From assembly GCA_029975165.1 (NCBI GenBank), contig JARKPR010000012.1:124001-188000 (forward strand): DNA of 64,000 nt, given 5' to 3'. A model generated the notes under the pieces. It saw only the letters and a program-made list of their open reading frames with translations, searched no databases and was not told where the DNA came from. The position numbers and the translations under genes were made by a program. This DNA is from Selenomonadales bacterium. GTDB lineage: Bacteria > Bacillota > Negativicutes > Sporomusales > UBA7701. Below are positions 8,718-17,892 of this stretch, piece after piece (the stretch's first letter is position 1; each line of letters opens with the position of its first letter).

Positions 8718-8735
8718 CAAACAATAGAGAAAAGT
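8698..8735. other. Attachment site, left junction of the spoVK element
   Basis: Core AC (plus strand; GT on minus) at 8716-8717. The inner arm at 8718-8735, read on the minus strand, is ACTTTTCTCTATTGTTTG. It mirrors the inner arm of the right junction at 12 of 18 positions, including the outer ACTTT and the inner TGTTTG. The outer arm is spoVK coding sequence. Confidence 0.85.
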
Positions 8736-8738
8736 GAT

Positions 8739-8764
8739 AAAAAAGCCGCCAGTTGCCTGGCGGC
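8739..8764 (-). terminator. Terminator of the 59-residue gene
   Basis: Minus-strand hairpin GCCGCCAG-GCAA-CTGGCGGC followed by TTTTTT. It lies just inside the left junction, so transcription of the small gene should stop before the spoVK 3' part. Confidence 0.85.
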
Positions 8765-8774
8765 GGAAGCTGGT

Positions 8775-8954
8775 TTATTTGCCGGCAGAGGGAGGGGCGT
8801 TCTTGCGGGCGGCCGTGGCCAGACGGCGCCGCACGCCGGCGACGATCGGCCGCAGGAACGCTTCCGTGTGGCGGTCCTCGTCCCAGGCGCCTATATGGCG
8901 GATGGTGACGCAGGTGGCGCGTTTGCCGGCGTTCACTTCACGGGTACGGTCCAT
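8775..8954 (-). CDS. 59-residue protein, candidate recombination directionality factor
   Basis: Starts at the ATG with AGAGG eight bases upstream; two upstream GTG codons are less well spaced. The protein is strongly basic (many Arg and Lys, ending near RRRLATAARKNAPPSAGK) with no recognised domain. It lies alone between the left attachment site and the divergently transcribed recombinase, with its own terminator and a sigma-E-like promoter. SprB of SP-beta (58 residues) and the RDF of the C. difficile skin element are small proteins made in the mother cell that switch a serine integrase to excision. Size, place and promoter fit that role here; sequence alone does not prove it. Confidence 0.6.
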   Translation of the reverse strand: MDRTREVNAGKRATCVTIRHIGAWDEDRHTEAFLRPIVAGVRRRLATAARKNAPPSAGK

Positions 8955-8971
8955 CGTCACCACCTCTTGGC

Positions 8972-9001
8972 AGTATATGAGGCGGTTCCCCGGCCTTATT
9001 C
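8972..9001 (-). promoter_or_regulatory. Candidate sigma-E promoter of the 59-residue gene
   Basis: On the minus strand GAATAAG (-35) and CATATACT (-10) are 15 bases apart. Bacillus sigma-E sites have about KMATATT, 13-15 bases, CATACANT; the -10 matches at 7 of 8 and the -35 at 5-6 of 7. The transcript would start at the edge of the ribosome-binding site, giving a leader of only about 12 bases, which is a weak point. Confidence 0.45.
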
Positions 9002-9086
9002 CCCCTTTTCCCCGGCGCCTGGCAGGAAACGGCGCGGCGATATTGAACTATTGCAGCAAATAACAAGCGATAGTTGGAGGACCATT

Positions 9087-10628
9087 ATGAGCAAGGCGGC
9101 GATTTACGCCCGGGTAAGCACGGCCGAACAGGCGGAAAAAGGTTATTCGCTCGATACGCAGCTCGCCGAATGCCGCCGGCGGGCCGGCGAAATTGGCGCC
9201 CGAGAAATCGAAGAATTCGTCGACGACGGCTACAGCGGCGAATTCATCGAGCGGCCGGCGCTCGACCGGCTGCGGGCCCGCCTGTCCGGCCGCGAATTCG
9301 CCTGCGTCATCGTCTACGATCCCGACCGCCTGGCCCGCAACCTCGCCCATCAGCTCATCGTCACCGAAGAGCTGGAAAAAGCGGGCGCCGAGCTGATTTT
9401 CGTGTCGGTGTCGTTCGAGCAGTCGGCGGAAGGGAAGCTGTTCTACTCCATCCGCGGCGCCATTGCCGACTACGAGAAGGAGAAAATCAAGGAACGCTCG
9501 CTGCGCGGCAAGCGGGGCAAGGCGGCCAAAGGCAAAATAATCGCCGATGCCAAGCCATTCGGCTACACCTTCGACCGCCAGGCGAGCAACTATACCGTCA
9601 ACGAACCGGAAGCGGAAGTCGTCAGGCGGATGTACAACTGGCTGGTGACCGACAAGGTCGGCACGGCCACAATCTGCAAGCGGCTCAACGAACAGGGCGT
9701 CCCCTCGCCCCGCCTCAAGAAGCCGTGGGTCGTGTCGGCCGTCTACCGGCTGCTGACCAATCCCCTTTACAAAGGCACCCATGTCGCCATGCGCTACAAA
9801 TATCAGAAGGTCGGCCAGAACAGGCGGGTCAGGACGCTCCGGCCGGAGGCGGAATGGATCGAGGTGCCGGTGCCGGCGATCGTGGACGCGGCCACCTGGC
9901 GCGCGGCCCAGCAGCAGCTCAAGGACAACAAGTCGCAGGCCAAGCGCAACCTCAAGCACGAGCAGCTTCTGAGCGGCCTCGTCTACTGCGGCAAGTGCGG
10001 GCGGAAGATGATGATCGCCTACGCCGGCCAGGCGGCCGCCCCGAAAAGCTACTACGTCTGCGTCAGCCAGCGCAGCAACACCTACCGCTACTCCGGCCAG
10101 GCGCGCTGCGACGCCCGCCGTGTTCCAACCGAGGCGCTGGACAACGCCGTTTTCGACCACCTGTGCCAGTTGAGCGCCAACCCCAAGCAGATCAAGCAAC
10201 ACCTTCTCGCCTCCCACTACGCCGCCGCCGGCAGCCAGGGCCAGAACCTGTCGGCCGCGCTGGAGAGGCTGACCGACAACGAGGCGCGGCTCATAAAGCA
10301 GCGGGAAATGGTGCTGCGCTGGTATCGGCAGCAGATGCTCGGCGACGCGGAAGCCGAGCGGCAGCTGGCTGAAATCCGCCTCCGCCTGCACGATATCGAA
10401 CAGAATAAGAAAAAAGTCCAGGAAGAACTGGCGGCCGCCTCCCCCTTCCTCTCCCCCGCCGAGCTGGCCGCCGAGCTCCGGCAGCGCTTCGCGGCCGGCG
10501 ACCTGCCGTACGAGGAGAAAGCGGCCGCCGTCCGGGCCGTGCTGGAAAAGGTCGTCGTCGAGCGGCGCGATGCCACCAGGGCCCGCGGTAGCCGGCCGGA
10601 CATCGGCATCACCCTGAAGTTCCGCTGA
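9087..10628 (+). CDS. Large serine recombinase (site-specific integrase/excisionase)
   Basis: 513 residues with the full large-serine-recombinase layout. The resolvase catalytic domain has nucleophile Ser11 in YARVSTAEQ, YDPDRLARN and a long E helix near YEKEKIKERS. The recombinase domain has KPFGYTFD and LTNPLYKG. A zinc ribbon begins near residue 300 (YCGKCGRKM, then two more Cys), followed by a coiled-coil segment and C-terminal tail. It should cut at the central GT of its att sites and exchange strands, integrating alone and excising with a directionality factor. TTGGAGG six bases before the ATG fixes the start. It reads away from spoVK and heads the cargo genes. Confidence 0.96.
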   Translation: MSKAAIYARVSTAEQAEKGYSLDTQLAECRRRAGEIGAREIEEFVDDGYSGEFIERPALDRLRARLSGREFACVIVYDPDRLARNLAHQLIVTEELEKAGAELIFVSVSFEQSAEGKLFYSIRGAIADYEKEKIKERSLRGKRGKAAKGKIIADAKPFGYTFDRQASNYTVNEPEAEVVRRMYNWLVTDKVGTATICKRLNEQGVPSPRLKKPWVVSAVYRLLTNPLYKGTHVAMRYKYQKVGQNRRVRTLRPEAEWIEVPVPAIVDAATWRAAQQQLKDNKSQAKRNLKHEQLLSGLVYCGKCGRKMMIAYAGQAAAPKSYYVCVSQRSNTYRYSGQARCDARRVPTEALDNAVFDHLCQLSANPKQIKQHLLASHYAAAGSQGQNLSAALERLTDNEARLIKQREMVLRWYRQQMLGDAEAERQLAEIRLRLHDIEQNKKKVQEELAAASPFLSPAELAAELRQRFAAGDLPYEEKAAAVRAVLEKVVVERRDATRARGSRPDIGITLKFR

Positions 10629-10754
10629 GGAGGAAAATTTTCGATGAAGAGGAAGATTTTCGGCGGGCCGTAAATTGTCCCAATTTTCAGCGGTAGGTGT
10701 TTGGCCGCCGACGGCGAAAGTTATTTTTAACATCTGACCAGGAGGTTTTTCTAC

Positions 10755-10904
10755 ATGAAGTTCAGCTGTCCGGAATGTCGTAATCCGATTAAACTGACCA
10801 TGGAAGAGATTCAAAAGCCGCGTTGCTCAGTCGTCTGCCCTTCCTGTCAGAAGAAAATCGAGCTCAAAAACAACATGCCTCAGACCCAGGACCAGAATCG
10901 CTGA
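10755..10904 (+). CDS. Zinc-ribbon peptide
   Basis: 49 residues, with AGGAGG before the ATG. Two CxxC knuckles (CPEC near residue 5 and CPSC near residue 28, plus a Cys at 24) make a likely zinc ribbon; the C-terminus is polar and Gln-rich. A terminator follows directly. Possible roles include nucleic-acid or protein binding; no known family. Confidence 0.75.
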   Translation: MKFSCPECRNPIKLTMEEIQKPRCSVVCPSCQKKIELKNNMPQTQDQNR

Positions 10905-10932
10905 ACTTATTGATTCTATGTCTCACTTTCCC

Positions 10933-10959
10933 AATCCCCCGCAGCGCGGGGGATTTTTG
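10933..10959 (+). terminator. Terminator after the zinc-ribbon gene
   Basis: AATCCCCCGC-AGC-GCGGGGGATT hairpin running into TTTTTG. It ends the recombinase/zinc-ribbon unit, so the genes from 11048 need their own promoter. Confidence 0.9.
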
Positions 10960-11047
10960 TTTGCCGTGCCGGCTTGCCGCCGGCAAGGATTTTCCCCGCC
11001 CGCGTCGAAGGCTACAGAGAAAAACTCTGCTTGCGAGGGATATAAAT

Positions 11048-11632
11048 ATGATCCGTAACGGCTTATTCTCCATAGTTATCCTGGCGGCGCTGCTCGCCGC
11101 CGCGGCAGGGCCGGCAGCGGCCGGCACCCAGGCCCTGGGGGGCACGGTGACGATCAGCTACGATCTGCACCGCATCACGACCATCGCCAGCAACCAGCTG
11201 GCTGTTTGGATCGAGGATGCCGACGGCCGGCTGGTCAAAACCTTGTTCGTGACCAGATTCACCGGTCAAGGCGGCTACGAGCGCCGGCCCGAGTGCCTGC
11301 CGCTGTGGCGCAAGGCCGCCGGCCTCGACGGCCCGCCAACCGCCGAGGTGGACGCCGTGACCGGCGCGACGCAGCAGCCGGGACGCCAAACGCTCGTCTG
11401 GGACGGCACCGACGCCGCCGGCCAGCCGGTCACGCCCGGCAAGTACGTGTACAAGCTCGAAGGCTCGGTCTACTGGACGAAGGAAGTGCTGTGGAGTGGC
11501 GAAATCTCCGTCGGCGGCGCTGCGGCCGCGTCGCGGGCCACCGTCGCCTACCTGCCGCCCGAAGCCCAGGGCGGCGAACAGCCGCTCGCCAACGTGACCG
11601 CCGTCTTCACCCCGGCCGCACGGTCCCGCTAG
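11048..11632 (+). CDS. Secreted DUF2271-family protein
   Basis: 194 residues with a clear signal peptide (NGLFSIVILAALLAAAAGPAAA, probable cut after AAAG or AGPAAA). The mature part has the family pattern: VTISYDLHRITTIASNQLAVWIED, then VDAVTGATQ, WDGTDAAGQPVTPGKY and a closing beta region. DUF2271 proteins are predicted to be exported and often lie near iron or flavin-transfer genes, but have no assigned activity. GAGGGA lies upstream of the ATG. It is the first of three closely spaced cargo genes; finding it within a recombinase element is unusual. Confidence 0.75.
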   Translation: MIRNGLFSIVILAALLAAAAGPAAAGTQALGGTVTISYDLHRITTIASNQLAVWIEDADGRLVKTLFVTRFTGQGGYERRPECLPLWRKAAGLDGPPTAEVDAVTGATQQPGRQTLVWDGTDAAGQPVTPGKYVYKLEGSVYWTKEVLWSGEISVGGAAAASRATVAYLPPEAQGGEQPLANVTAVFTPAARSR

Positions 11633-11642
11633 GAGGCCGGCC

Positions 11643-12413
11643 GTGAAAAAAACGCTTCTCATCCTTCCACTGCTCGCCGCCCTGCTGCTGGCAGCCATGG
11701 CGCCCGCCGCGGCGGCTGCTGCCGACGACCGGCTGCAGATCAGCTTCAAAGGCAAGGTCCGCTGGGTGGAATCGCTGGCGACCTTCGCTCTTCTCGCCGA
11801 CGACGGCAAAAAATATCACCCGGTCAAGAAACTGCCGCGCGCCTACGAGAAGGACGACCTCGCCGTCGTCGTCGAGGGCGTGCTGCGGCCCGACCTCGTG
11901 GGCAGCCGCATGTACGGCCCGGCCCTGGAGGTGCAGCAGATAACAAGGGTGGACAAGTACGTCAGCCCCGAGGAATGGGAGGCCGTCCGCCTGCTGCTCC
12001 TGCGCATGCAAGCCTTCAACGATAAGAACCTCGGCCAGCTGCAGGCGATCGACATCATGGCCGGCAAGCTGACCCGCGAACAATTCTTATCCTGGCTGGA
12101 AGGCTGGGGCAGCTTCACCCTCCACTACGTCGAAGCCGTCAGCATCGCCGGCCCGCGGCCGGCCGGCCCCACCATTGAAGGCATCTGCCTTTACAGCCGC
12201 GCGCGGGAGAACAGCATGGCCATCTCCGGCGACGTCCAGTTCGCGATGATGAAATTCTCCCTGGCCAAGGATGGCGGCAAGTGGCGCTTTACCGCCACCG
12301 AAGGCTACCGGCCCGATCCCGATAGAGATATCACCGAGGTAGCCGCAGGCTATCTGGAAAAGGCCAAGGAGCGCTTCGGCACGACCGATCTCGCTGCCGC
12401 CGCCAAGAAATGA
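11643..12413 (+). CDS. Secreted protein of unknown function
   Basis: 256 residues: Lys-rich start, a long hydrophobic signal segment and an Ala-rich cleavage region (KKTLLILPLLAALLLAAMA). The mature half begins with a small beta domain (LQISFKGKVRWVESLATFALLADDGKKY) that looks like an OB or SH3-type barrel. A helical segment with LTREQFLSWLEGWG follows, then a closing beta segment (KDGGKWRFTATEGY). GGAGG lies upstream, ten bases after the previous gene, so the pair is probably one transcript. No family recognised. Confidence 0.65.
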   Translation: MKKTLLILPLLAALLLAAMAPAAAAAADDRLQISFKGKVRWVESLATFALLADDGKKYHPVKKLPRAYEKDDLAVVVEGVLRPDLVGSRMYGPALEVQQITRVDKYVSPEEWEAVRLLLLRMQAFNDKNLGQLQAIDIMAGKLTREQFLSWLEGWGSFTLHYVEAVSIAGPRPAGPTIEGICLYSRARENSMAISGDVQFAMMKFSLAKDGGKWRFTATEGYRPDPDRDITEVAAGYLEKAKERFGTTDLAAAAKK

Positions 12414-12435
12414 CCAACGCAAAGGAACGGTGCAA

Positions 12436-13308
12436 ATGACCGCAGCCAACGACAGAACCGCCGCCCTGCCCCCAACCTGCGACTTCGTCGCCCTGGACTT
12501 CGAAACCGCCAACCGCGACTGGACCAGCATCTGCGCCGTCGGCCTGGCCTTCGTCGCCGGCGGCCGGATCGTCGCCAATCCGTCCTGGCTGGTGCGCCCG
12601 CCGGAGATGATCTTCGACCCCGGCTTCGTCAGAATCCACGGCATCACCGCCGACCAAGTGGCGGACGCGCCTGAATTCGGCGACCTGTGGCCGCTGCTGG
12701 CGCCGCATATGGAAGGGCGGATAATCGTCGCCCATAACGCCGAATTCGACGTCAACGTCCTCATAAGGTCGCTCGACCGCTACCGCATCCCCCGCCCGAG
12801 CGCCGAATATTCCTGCACCAAGATCATCGCCCAGCGCACCTGGCCGGGGCTCAAACGCTACGGCCTCGCGGCCCTGGCCGAACGGAACGGCATCGTCTTC
12901 CGCCACCACGACGCCGGCGAGGACGCCAGCGTCTGCGCCCAGGTAGCCATCAGAGCCTGCCTGGAAAAAGGCGCGGCCGATTTCGCCAGCCTCCACGAAG
13001 GGCTCCGCATCACCCGCGGCCGTATCTACCCGGACGGCCACGACCCGCTGCGCGAAGAACCGGCCGCGTCCCCCCTGCCCGCTTTCGGCCGCTGGGACAG
13101 TCGCCTCCATGCCCGGCCGGAGCAGCTCAAACGCCAGCAGCGGGCCCGCACGCTCGACGACGCCGTCGTCGACCGGGCGGCCGGCACCGGGATGATCAAC
13201 GGCTACGCCGTCACCCTGGACAGCTGCACATGCGCCGATTTCCAGGGACGGAAGACGCCGTGCAAGCATATTTACAAGCTGTATTTCGAATTGAACAACG
13301 GCTGCTGA
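12436..13308 (+). CDS. DEDDh 3'-5' exonuclease with C-terminal SWIM zinc finger
   Basis: 290 residues. The N-terminal DnaQ-like exonuclease domain has Exo[11 protein letters not shown] (D and E metal ligands), Exo[13 protein letters not shown] and Exo[11 protein letters not shown], so all catalytic residues are present. After a linker rich in Pro and Arg, residues ~265-285 carry [20 protein letters not shown], a SWIM finger (CxC...CxH). SWIM fingers bind DNA or proteins, including in recombination factors. The ATG has AAAGGA nine bases upstream; an in-frame GTG two codons earlier is too close to it. It ends 20 bases before the inner arm of the right att site. Its role in the element is unknown. 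Confidence 0.85.
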   Translation: MTAANDRTAALPPTCDFVALDFETANRDWTSICAVGLAFVAGGRIVANPSWLVRPPEMIFDPGFVRIHGITADQVADAPEFGDLWPLLAPHMEGRIIVAHNAEFDVNVLIRSLDRYRIPRPSAEYSCTKIIAQRTWPGLKRYGLAALAERNGIVFRHHDAGEDASVCAQVAIRACLEKGAADFASLHEGLRITRGRIYPDGHDPLREEPAASPLPAFGRWDSRLHARPEQLKRQQRARTLDDAVVDRAAGTGMINGYAVTLDSCTCADFQGRKTPCKHIYKLYFELNNGC

Positions 13309-13328
13309 CAGCGGCCGTTGTTTGGCGT

Positions 13329-13366
13329 ACTTTATTACGCTGTTTGACCATGCAATCAATAGCCTC
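13329..13366. other. Attachment site, right junction of the spoVK element
   Basis: Core AC (plus; GT on minus) at 13347-13348. The inner arm at 13329-13346 is ACTTTATTACGCTGTTTG. Joined head to head with the left inner arm it makes TGTTTG-GT-CAAACA with outer ACTTT/AAAGT, as expected for an attP. The outer arm is spoVK codons for A-I-D-C-M. Confidence 0.85.
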
Positions 13367-13900
13367 TTTACCGAAATCCTTTTCGCCGCCGCGGGCCAAC
13401 GAATAAGCCTCGTCGATGAACAGGATGCCGCCGTAGGCCTTTTTCAGCTGCTCCCGCGTCTTCTGCGCCGTGTGGCCGATATATTCGCCGACAAGGTCGG
13501 CCCGTTCCACCTCGATGAGGTGGCCGCGGCTCAGCACCCCCATCGCCCGGAAAATCTTGCCCATGATCCTGGCCACGGTCGTCTTGCCTGTGCCGGGATT
13601 GCCCTTGAATACCATGTGGAGCACGAGCGGTTCGGTAACGAGCCGCTCTTTTTGGCGCCATTTCTGGATCTCGATGAAGGCGTATATCTCCCGCACCAGC
13701 TTCTTCACCTCGCCGAGGCCGATGAGGACGTCGAGCTCGTGCAGAATCTCCTCCACCCGGTGCTGCGGGGCGCCGCTGTCCACACGGGCCGGTTGTGCGG
13801 CGACGCCGTCCATCTCGCGCAGCAGCCGGCACGCCTCCACCGGCGGCAGTTCGCCGGCCGCCACCGCCGCCAGCACATCTTTGGGCCACAGATACGGCAT
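13347..13900 (-). CDS. spoVK: SpoVK, N-terminal part (gene interrupted by the 4.6-kb element)
   Basis: Residues 1-184 of SpoVK plus the first two bases of codon 185. A helical N-terminus is followed by the AAA core with Walker [10 protein letters not shown] (100-108) and Walker [13 protein letters not shown] (157-168), then FGKEAIDCM at the junction. Beyond the junction the frame runs 44 codons into the element (to 13211) with unrelated sequence and no sensor 1 or arginine finger, so the unexcised product cannot form a working ATPase. Start ATG with GGGGGCGGTG upstream. Its place between hfq and hflX matches Bacillus, where spoVK sits in the same neighbourhood. Confidence 0.93.
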
Positions 13901-13936
13901 CGGATTTCACCGCCCCCTACCCTATCGGTGATAATC

Positions 13937-13968
13937 ATTATATGCCCTAGGTCTTGCGGCGGTGAAAG
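13937..13968 (-). promoter_or_regulatory. Candidate mother-cell promoter of spoVK
   Basis: Minus strand CATATAATG, which fits the CATA-NNN-T(A/G) -10 of sigma-K-type sites, lies 16 bases after CACC, a possible -35. The same bases contain TATAAT, so a sigma-A site cannot be excluded. It lies about 37 bases before the start codon. Confidence 0.3.
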
Positions 13969-14003
13969 GGCAAAGCAGGATAAAAGTCGGTCTGCGGCGC
14001 GCC

Positions 14004-14040
14004 AAAAAAAATAACCCGGGCTGTTTCGCCCGGGTATTTT
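14004..14040 (-). terminator. Terminator of hfq
   Basis: Minus-strand hairpin CCCGGGCG-AAAC-AGCCCGGG followed by a T-rich run; it separates hfq from spoVK. Confidence 0.85.
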
Positions 14041-14043
14041 CGC

Positions 14044-14307
14044 TTATTTATCGGCGGGTTTCGCTTCCTCGCGGCGTTCGTGGAGGTTGGATGCCAGCGG
14101 CCGGAAGGGGGTGATGGTGGAAATGGCGTGCTTATATACCAACTGCTGCTTGCCGTCGTTCTCCATGATGACGGTGAAGTTGTCGAATCCCTTCACCTGT
14201 CCGCGCAGTTGGAAGCCGTTGACAAGGTAGATGATGACAGGTACGTTTTCTTTGCGGACCTGGTTGAGAAAGCTGTCTTGCAGGTTGATGATCTTTGTCG
14301 TCGTCAT
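14044..14307 (-). CDS. hfq: RNA chaperone Hfq
   Basis: 87 residues. Sm1 is in [40 protein letters not shown] and Sm2 in the YKHAISTI segment, followed by a charged tail. The hexameric ring binds small RNAs and U-rich RNA. GGAGGGG lies seven bases before the ATG, and a start seven codons upstream is rejected because it would include the Shine-Dalgarno. Lies just downstream of miaA as in most Bacillota. Confidence 0.96.
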   Translation of the reverse strand: MTTTKIINLQDSFLNQVRKENVPVIIYLVNGFQLRGQVKGFDNFTVIMENDGKQQLVYKHAISTITPFRPLASNLHERREEAKPADK

Positions 14308-14369
14308 GAAGAAACCCCTCCGAAACAAATTTATTCTCTTTAAGCACGGAACCCATTCAGAATATACTT

Positions 14370-15299
14370 CTAGCCGCGGCGAAACTTTCCTGCTACCCGG
14401 CTGTAAATATATGCCAACATTGTATCATATTCTGCGAAATTGTCAACGTCGACCCATTCGATGTACGGCATGCGCCTGAGCCAAGTAAATTGCCGTTTGG
14501 CGAAGTTGCGGGTCGCCTGCTTCACGGCCGCCACCGCCGTGGCGAGGTCGGCCCGGCCGGCCAGGTGGGCCGCGATCTCCTTGTAGCCGATGGCCTGGAG
14601 CGACTGGGCCTCCGGCGGCACACCCGCCGCCAGCAGCCCGGCAACTTCGGCCACCAGCCCGGCGGCGACCATGGCGTCCACCCGCGCGTTGATGCGTTCG
14701 TAAAGCTTGCCGCGGTCCATGGTGAGGCCGATGACCAGGGCGTCGTAAACCGGGGCGGCGTTCCTGGTCCGCGACACCGTCTCGCCGCCTAGCTCCTGAC
14801 TTTCTAGGGCGCGCACGATGCGGCGGGTGTCGTTGGGATGGAGGCGGGCGGCCGTTTCCGGGTCGGCAGCCCGCAGCAGGTCATGGAGATAAGCGTTGCC
14901 GCGGCTCGCCGCCAAAGCCGCCAGCCGCCGGCGCACCGTCTCGCTGCCGGGAACGGCGTTGAAGCGGTAGTCTTCGAGGAGCGCGCGGACATATAGGCCG
15001 GTGCCGCCGGCGAGGATGGGAATGAGGCCACGGGTGTTGAGCGCGGCGACCAGGGCGGCTGCGCGGGCCTGGAAGTCGGCGACGCTGAATTCCTCCCTGG
15101 GGTCGAGGATATCGATGAGGTGGTGGGGGACACCGCGCCGTTCGTCGGCGCCGGGCTTGGCGGTGCCGACGTCGAGGCCGCGGTAGACCTGCATCGAGTC
15201 GCCGGAGATAATCTCGGTCCCCAGGCGGAGGGCGAGATCGATGGCCAGGCGGGTCTTGCCGACGGCGGTCGGGCCGACGATGGCGAGCAGGCGGTCCAC
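14370..15299 (-). CDS. miaA: tRNA dimethylallyltransferase MiaA
   Basis: 309 residues. P-loop GPTAVGKT near the N-terminus, then [18 protein letters not shown] and the DILDP loop typical of MiaA. It prenylates A37 of tRNAs reading UNN codons, the substrate later methylthiolated by MiaB (also here). I place the start at a GTG (giving M-D-R-L-L-A-I-V-G) that lies just after the end of the methyltransferase gene; a GTG three codons earlier overlaps it. Confidence 0.95.
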   Translation of the reverse strand: MDRLLAIVGPTAVGKTRLAIDLALRLGTEIISGDSMQVYRGLDVGTAKPGADERRGVPHHLIDILDPREEFSVADFQARAAALVAALNTRGLIPILAGGTGLYVRALLEDYRFNAVPGSETVRRRLAALAASRGNAYLHDLLRAADPETAARLHPNDTRRIVRALESQELGGETVSRTRNAAPVYDALVIGLTMDRGKLYERINARVDAMVAAGLVAEVAGLLAAGVPPEAQSLQAIGYKEIAAHLAGRADLATAVAAVKQATRNFAKRQFTWLRRMPYIEWVDVDNFAEYDTMLAYIYSRVAGKFRRG

Positions 15300-15301
15300 G
15301 G

Positions 15302-16087
15302 TCAGCACCCCGTTTCCATGACGCCGTAGTGGACACTGCTATATTTGCCGCCGACGATGGTGGCGAAGCCCAGGCGGGCGAATTCGCCGCTGCCACGGGC
15401 CTCCTTCATTACGACGCGGCGCCTGGCGACCAGGCGGGCGGCGGCAATGGCCGCCGGGCCGACCGGCCGCGGGTCGGCCAGTTGGCGGAGGGGTTGCAGG
15501 CTGGAACTAGCCATCACCGGCGTGCGGAACATCGGATCGAAGAAGACGATATCGAAGCTGGCGGCCGGCAGGGTGGCGAGATGGCCGTTATAGTCGGCGT
15601 TCACGACCGCGACGCGGCGGAGGGCGGCGTCGACGTCCGGACGGCCGCTGGCGAAGGCGGCCAGGCCATAGCCGGTGACTGCGGCGATGAGCGGCGAAGA
15701 CTCCAGGCCGACCACCCTCCCCTCTTCCCCGGCCGCGAAGCTGGCGACGATGGCGTCGGTGGCCAGCCCGAGCGTGCAGTCGAGGACGCTCATGCCGGGA
15801 GCAAGCCCCATGGCGGCGATCATATGGTCAGGTTTTCCATCTTTGAGATTATTTATACGCAGCTCGGCCATGCTGAGATGAAAAAAATACGCTCCGTCCG
15901 GCGTGTGGACCACCGGGCCGTCCTTGGCGGCCACCAGGACGGTGTCGGCGCCGTAGGCGGCCCGCAGGGCGGCAAGGGAGCGGCGCTCCCGCGCCACCAG
16001 AGGGGCGCCGAGGCGGGAGGCCAGCGCGCGGGCGTATTCCTCGGCCGCCGGAGTGGGCTTGTGGATGGTCGTGACGATCAGGTTCAT
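15302..16087 (-). CDS. Class I SAM-dependent methyltransferase, RsmJ-like
   Basis: 261 residues. The N-terminal ~85 form a small fold (NLIVTTIHKPTPAAEEYARAL) before the Rossmann domain with motif I VLDCTLGLATDA, acidic loop VGLESSP and motif IV FDPMFRTP. The pattern fits the putative SAM methyltransferase family that includes E. coli RsmJ (16S rRNA m2G1516), though this Bacillota branch is uncharacterised. Located between mutL and miaA, eight bases from mutL's stop. Confidence 0.75.
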   Translation of the reverse strand: MNLIVTTIHKPTPAAEEYARALASRLGAPLVARERRSLAALRAAYGADTVLVAAKDGPVVHTPDGAYFFHLSMAELRINNLKDGKPDHMIAAMGLAPGMSVLDCTLGLATDAIVASFAAGEEGRVVGLESSPLIAAVTGYGLAAFASGRPDVDAALRRVAVVNADYNGHLATLPAASFDIVFFDPMFRTPVMASSSLQPLRQLADPRPVGPAAIAAARLVARRRVVMKEARGSGEFARLGFATIVGGKYSSVHYGVMETGC

Positions 16088-16095
16088 GGCGTCAC

Positions 16096-17888
<1,793 letters not shown>

Positions 17889-17892
<4 letters not shown>

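Larger units (their letters stand above)
8716..13347. mobile_element. Serine-recombinase intervening element in spoVK (skin-like)
   Basis: A 4,631-bp insertion between two in-frame parts of spoVK. It carries, in order, a 59-residue protein beside the left end (minus), a large serine recombinase, a zinc-ribbon peptide, a DUF2271 protein, a secreted protein and a SWIM-finger exonuclease (all plus). There are no phage structural, replication or lysis genes. Crossover at the shared GT rejoins spoVK precisely to 317 codons. Composition looks like the host, so the element is old or well adapted. Known parallels are the skin element in sigK of Bacillus and Clostridioides and SP-beta in spsM; whether excision is developmental here is inference. 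Confidence 0.9.

Noticed and set aside
8403-9086. Open frame extending the recombinase N-terminus by ~228 codons
   Set aside because: The extra part overlaps spoVK, the att site and the small gene on the other strand; the ATG at 9087 has a strong ribosome-binding site and gives the family N-terminus.
10645-10674. Ten-codon frame after the recombinase with GGAGG upstream
   Set aside because: Too short to support as a gene; no conservation evidence.
13211-13346. Continuation of the spoVK N-terminal frame into the element
   Set aside because: 44 codons with no SpoVK similarity; read-through of the junction.
8716-13347. Assembly error as the cause of the split spoVK
   Set aside because: The junction falls exactly where both parts rejoin in frame, with symmetric att arms and a recombinase inside; chance misassembly would not give this.
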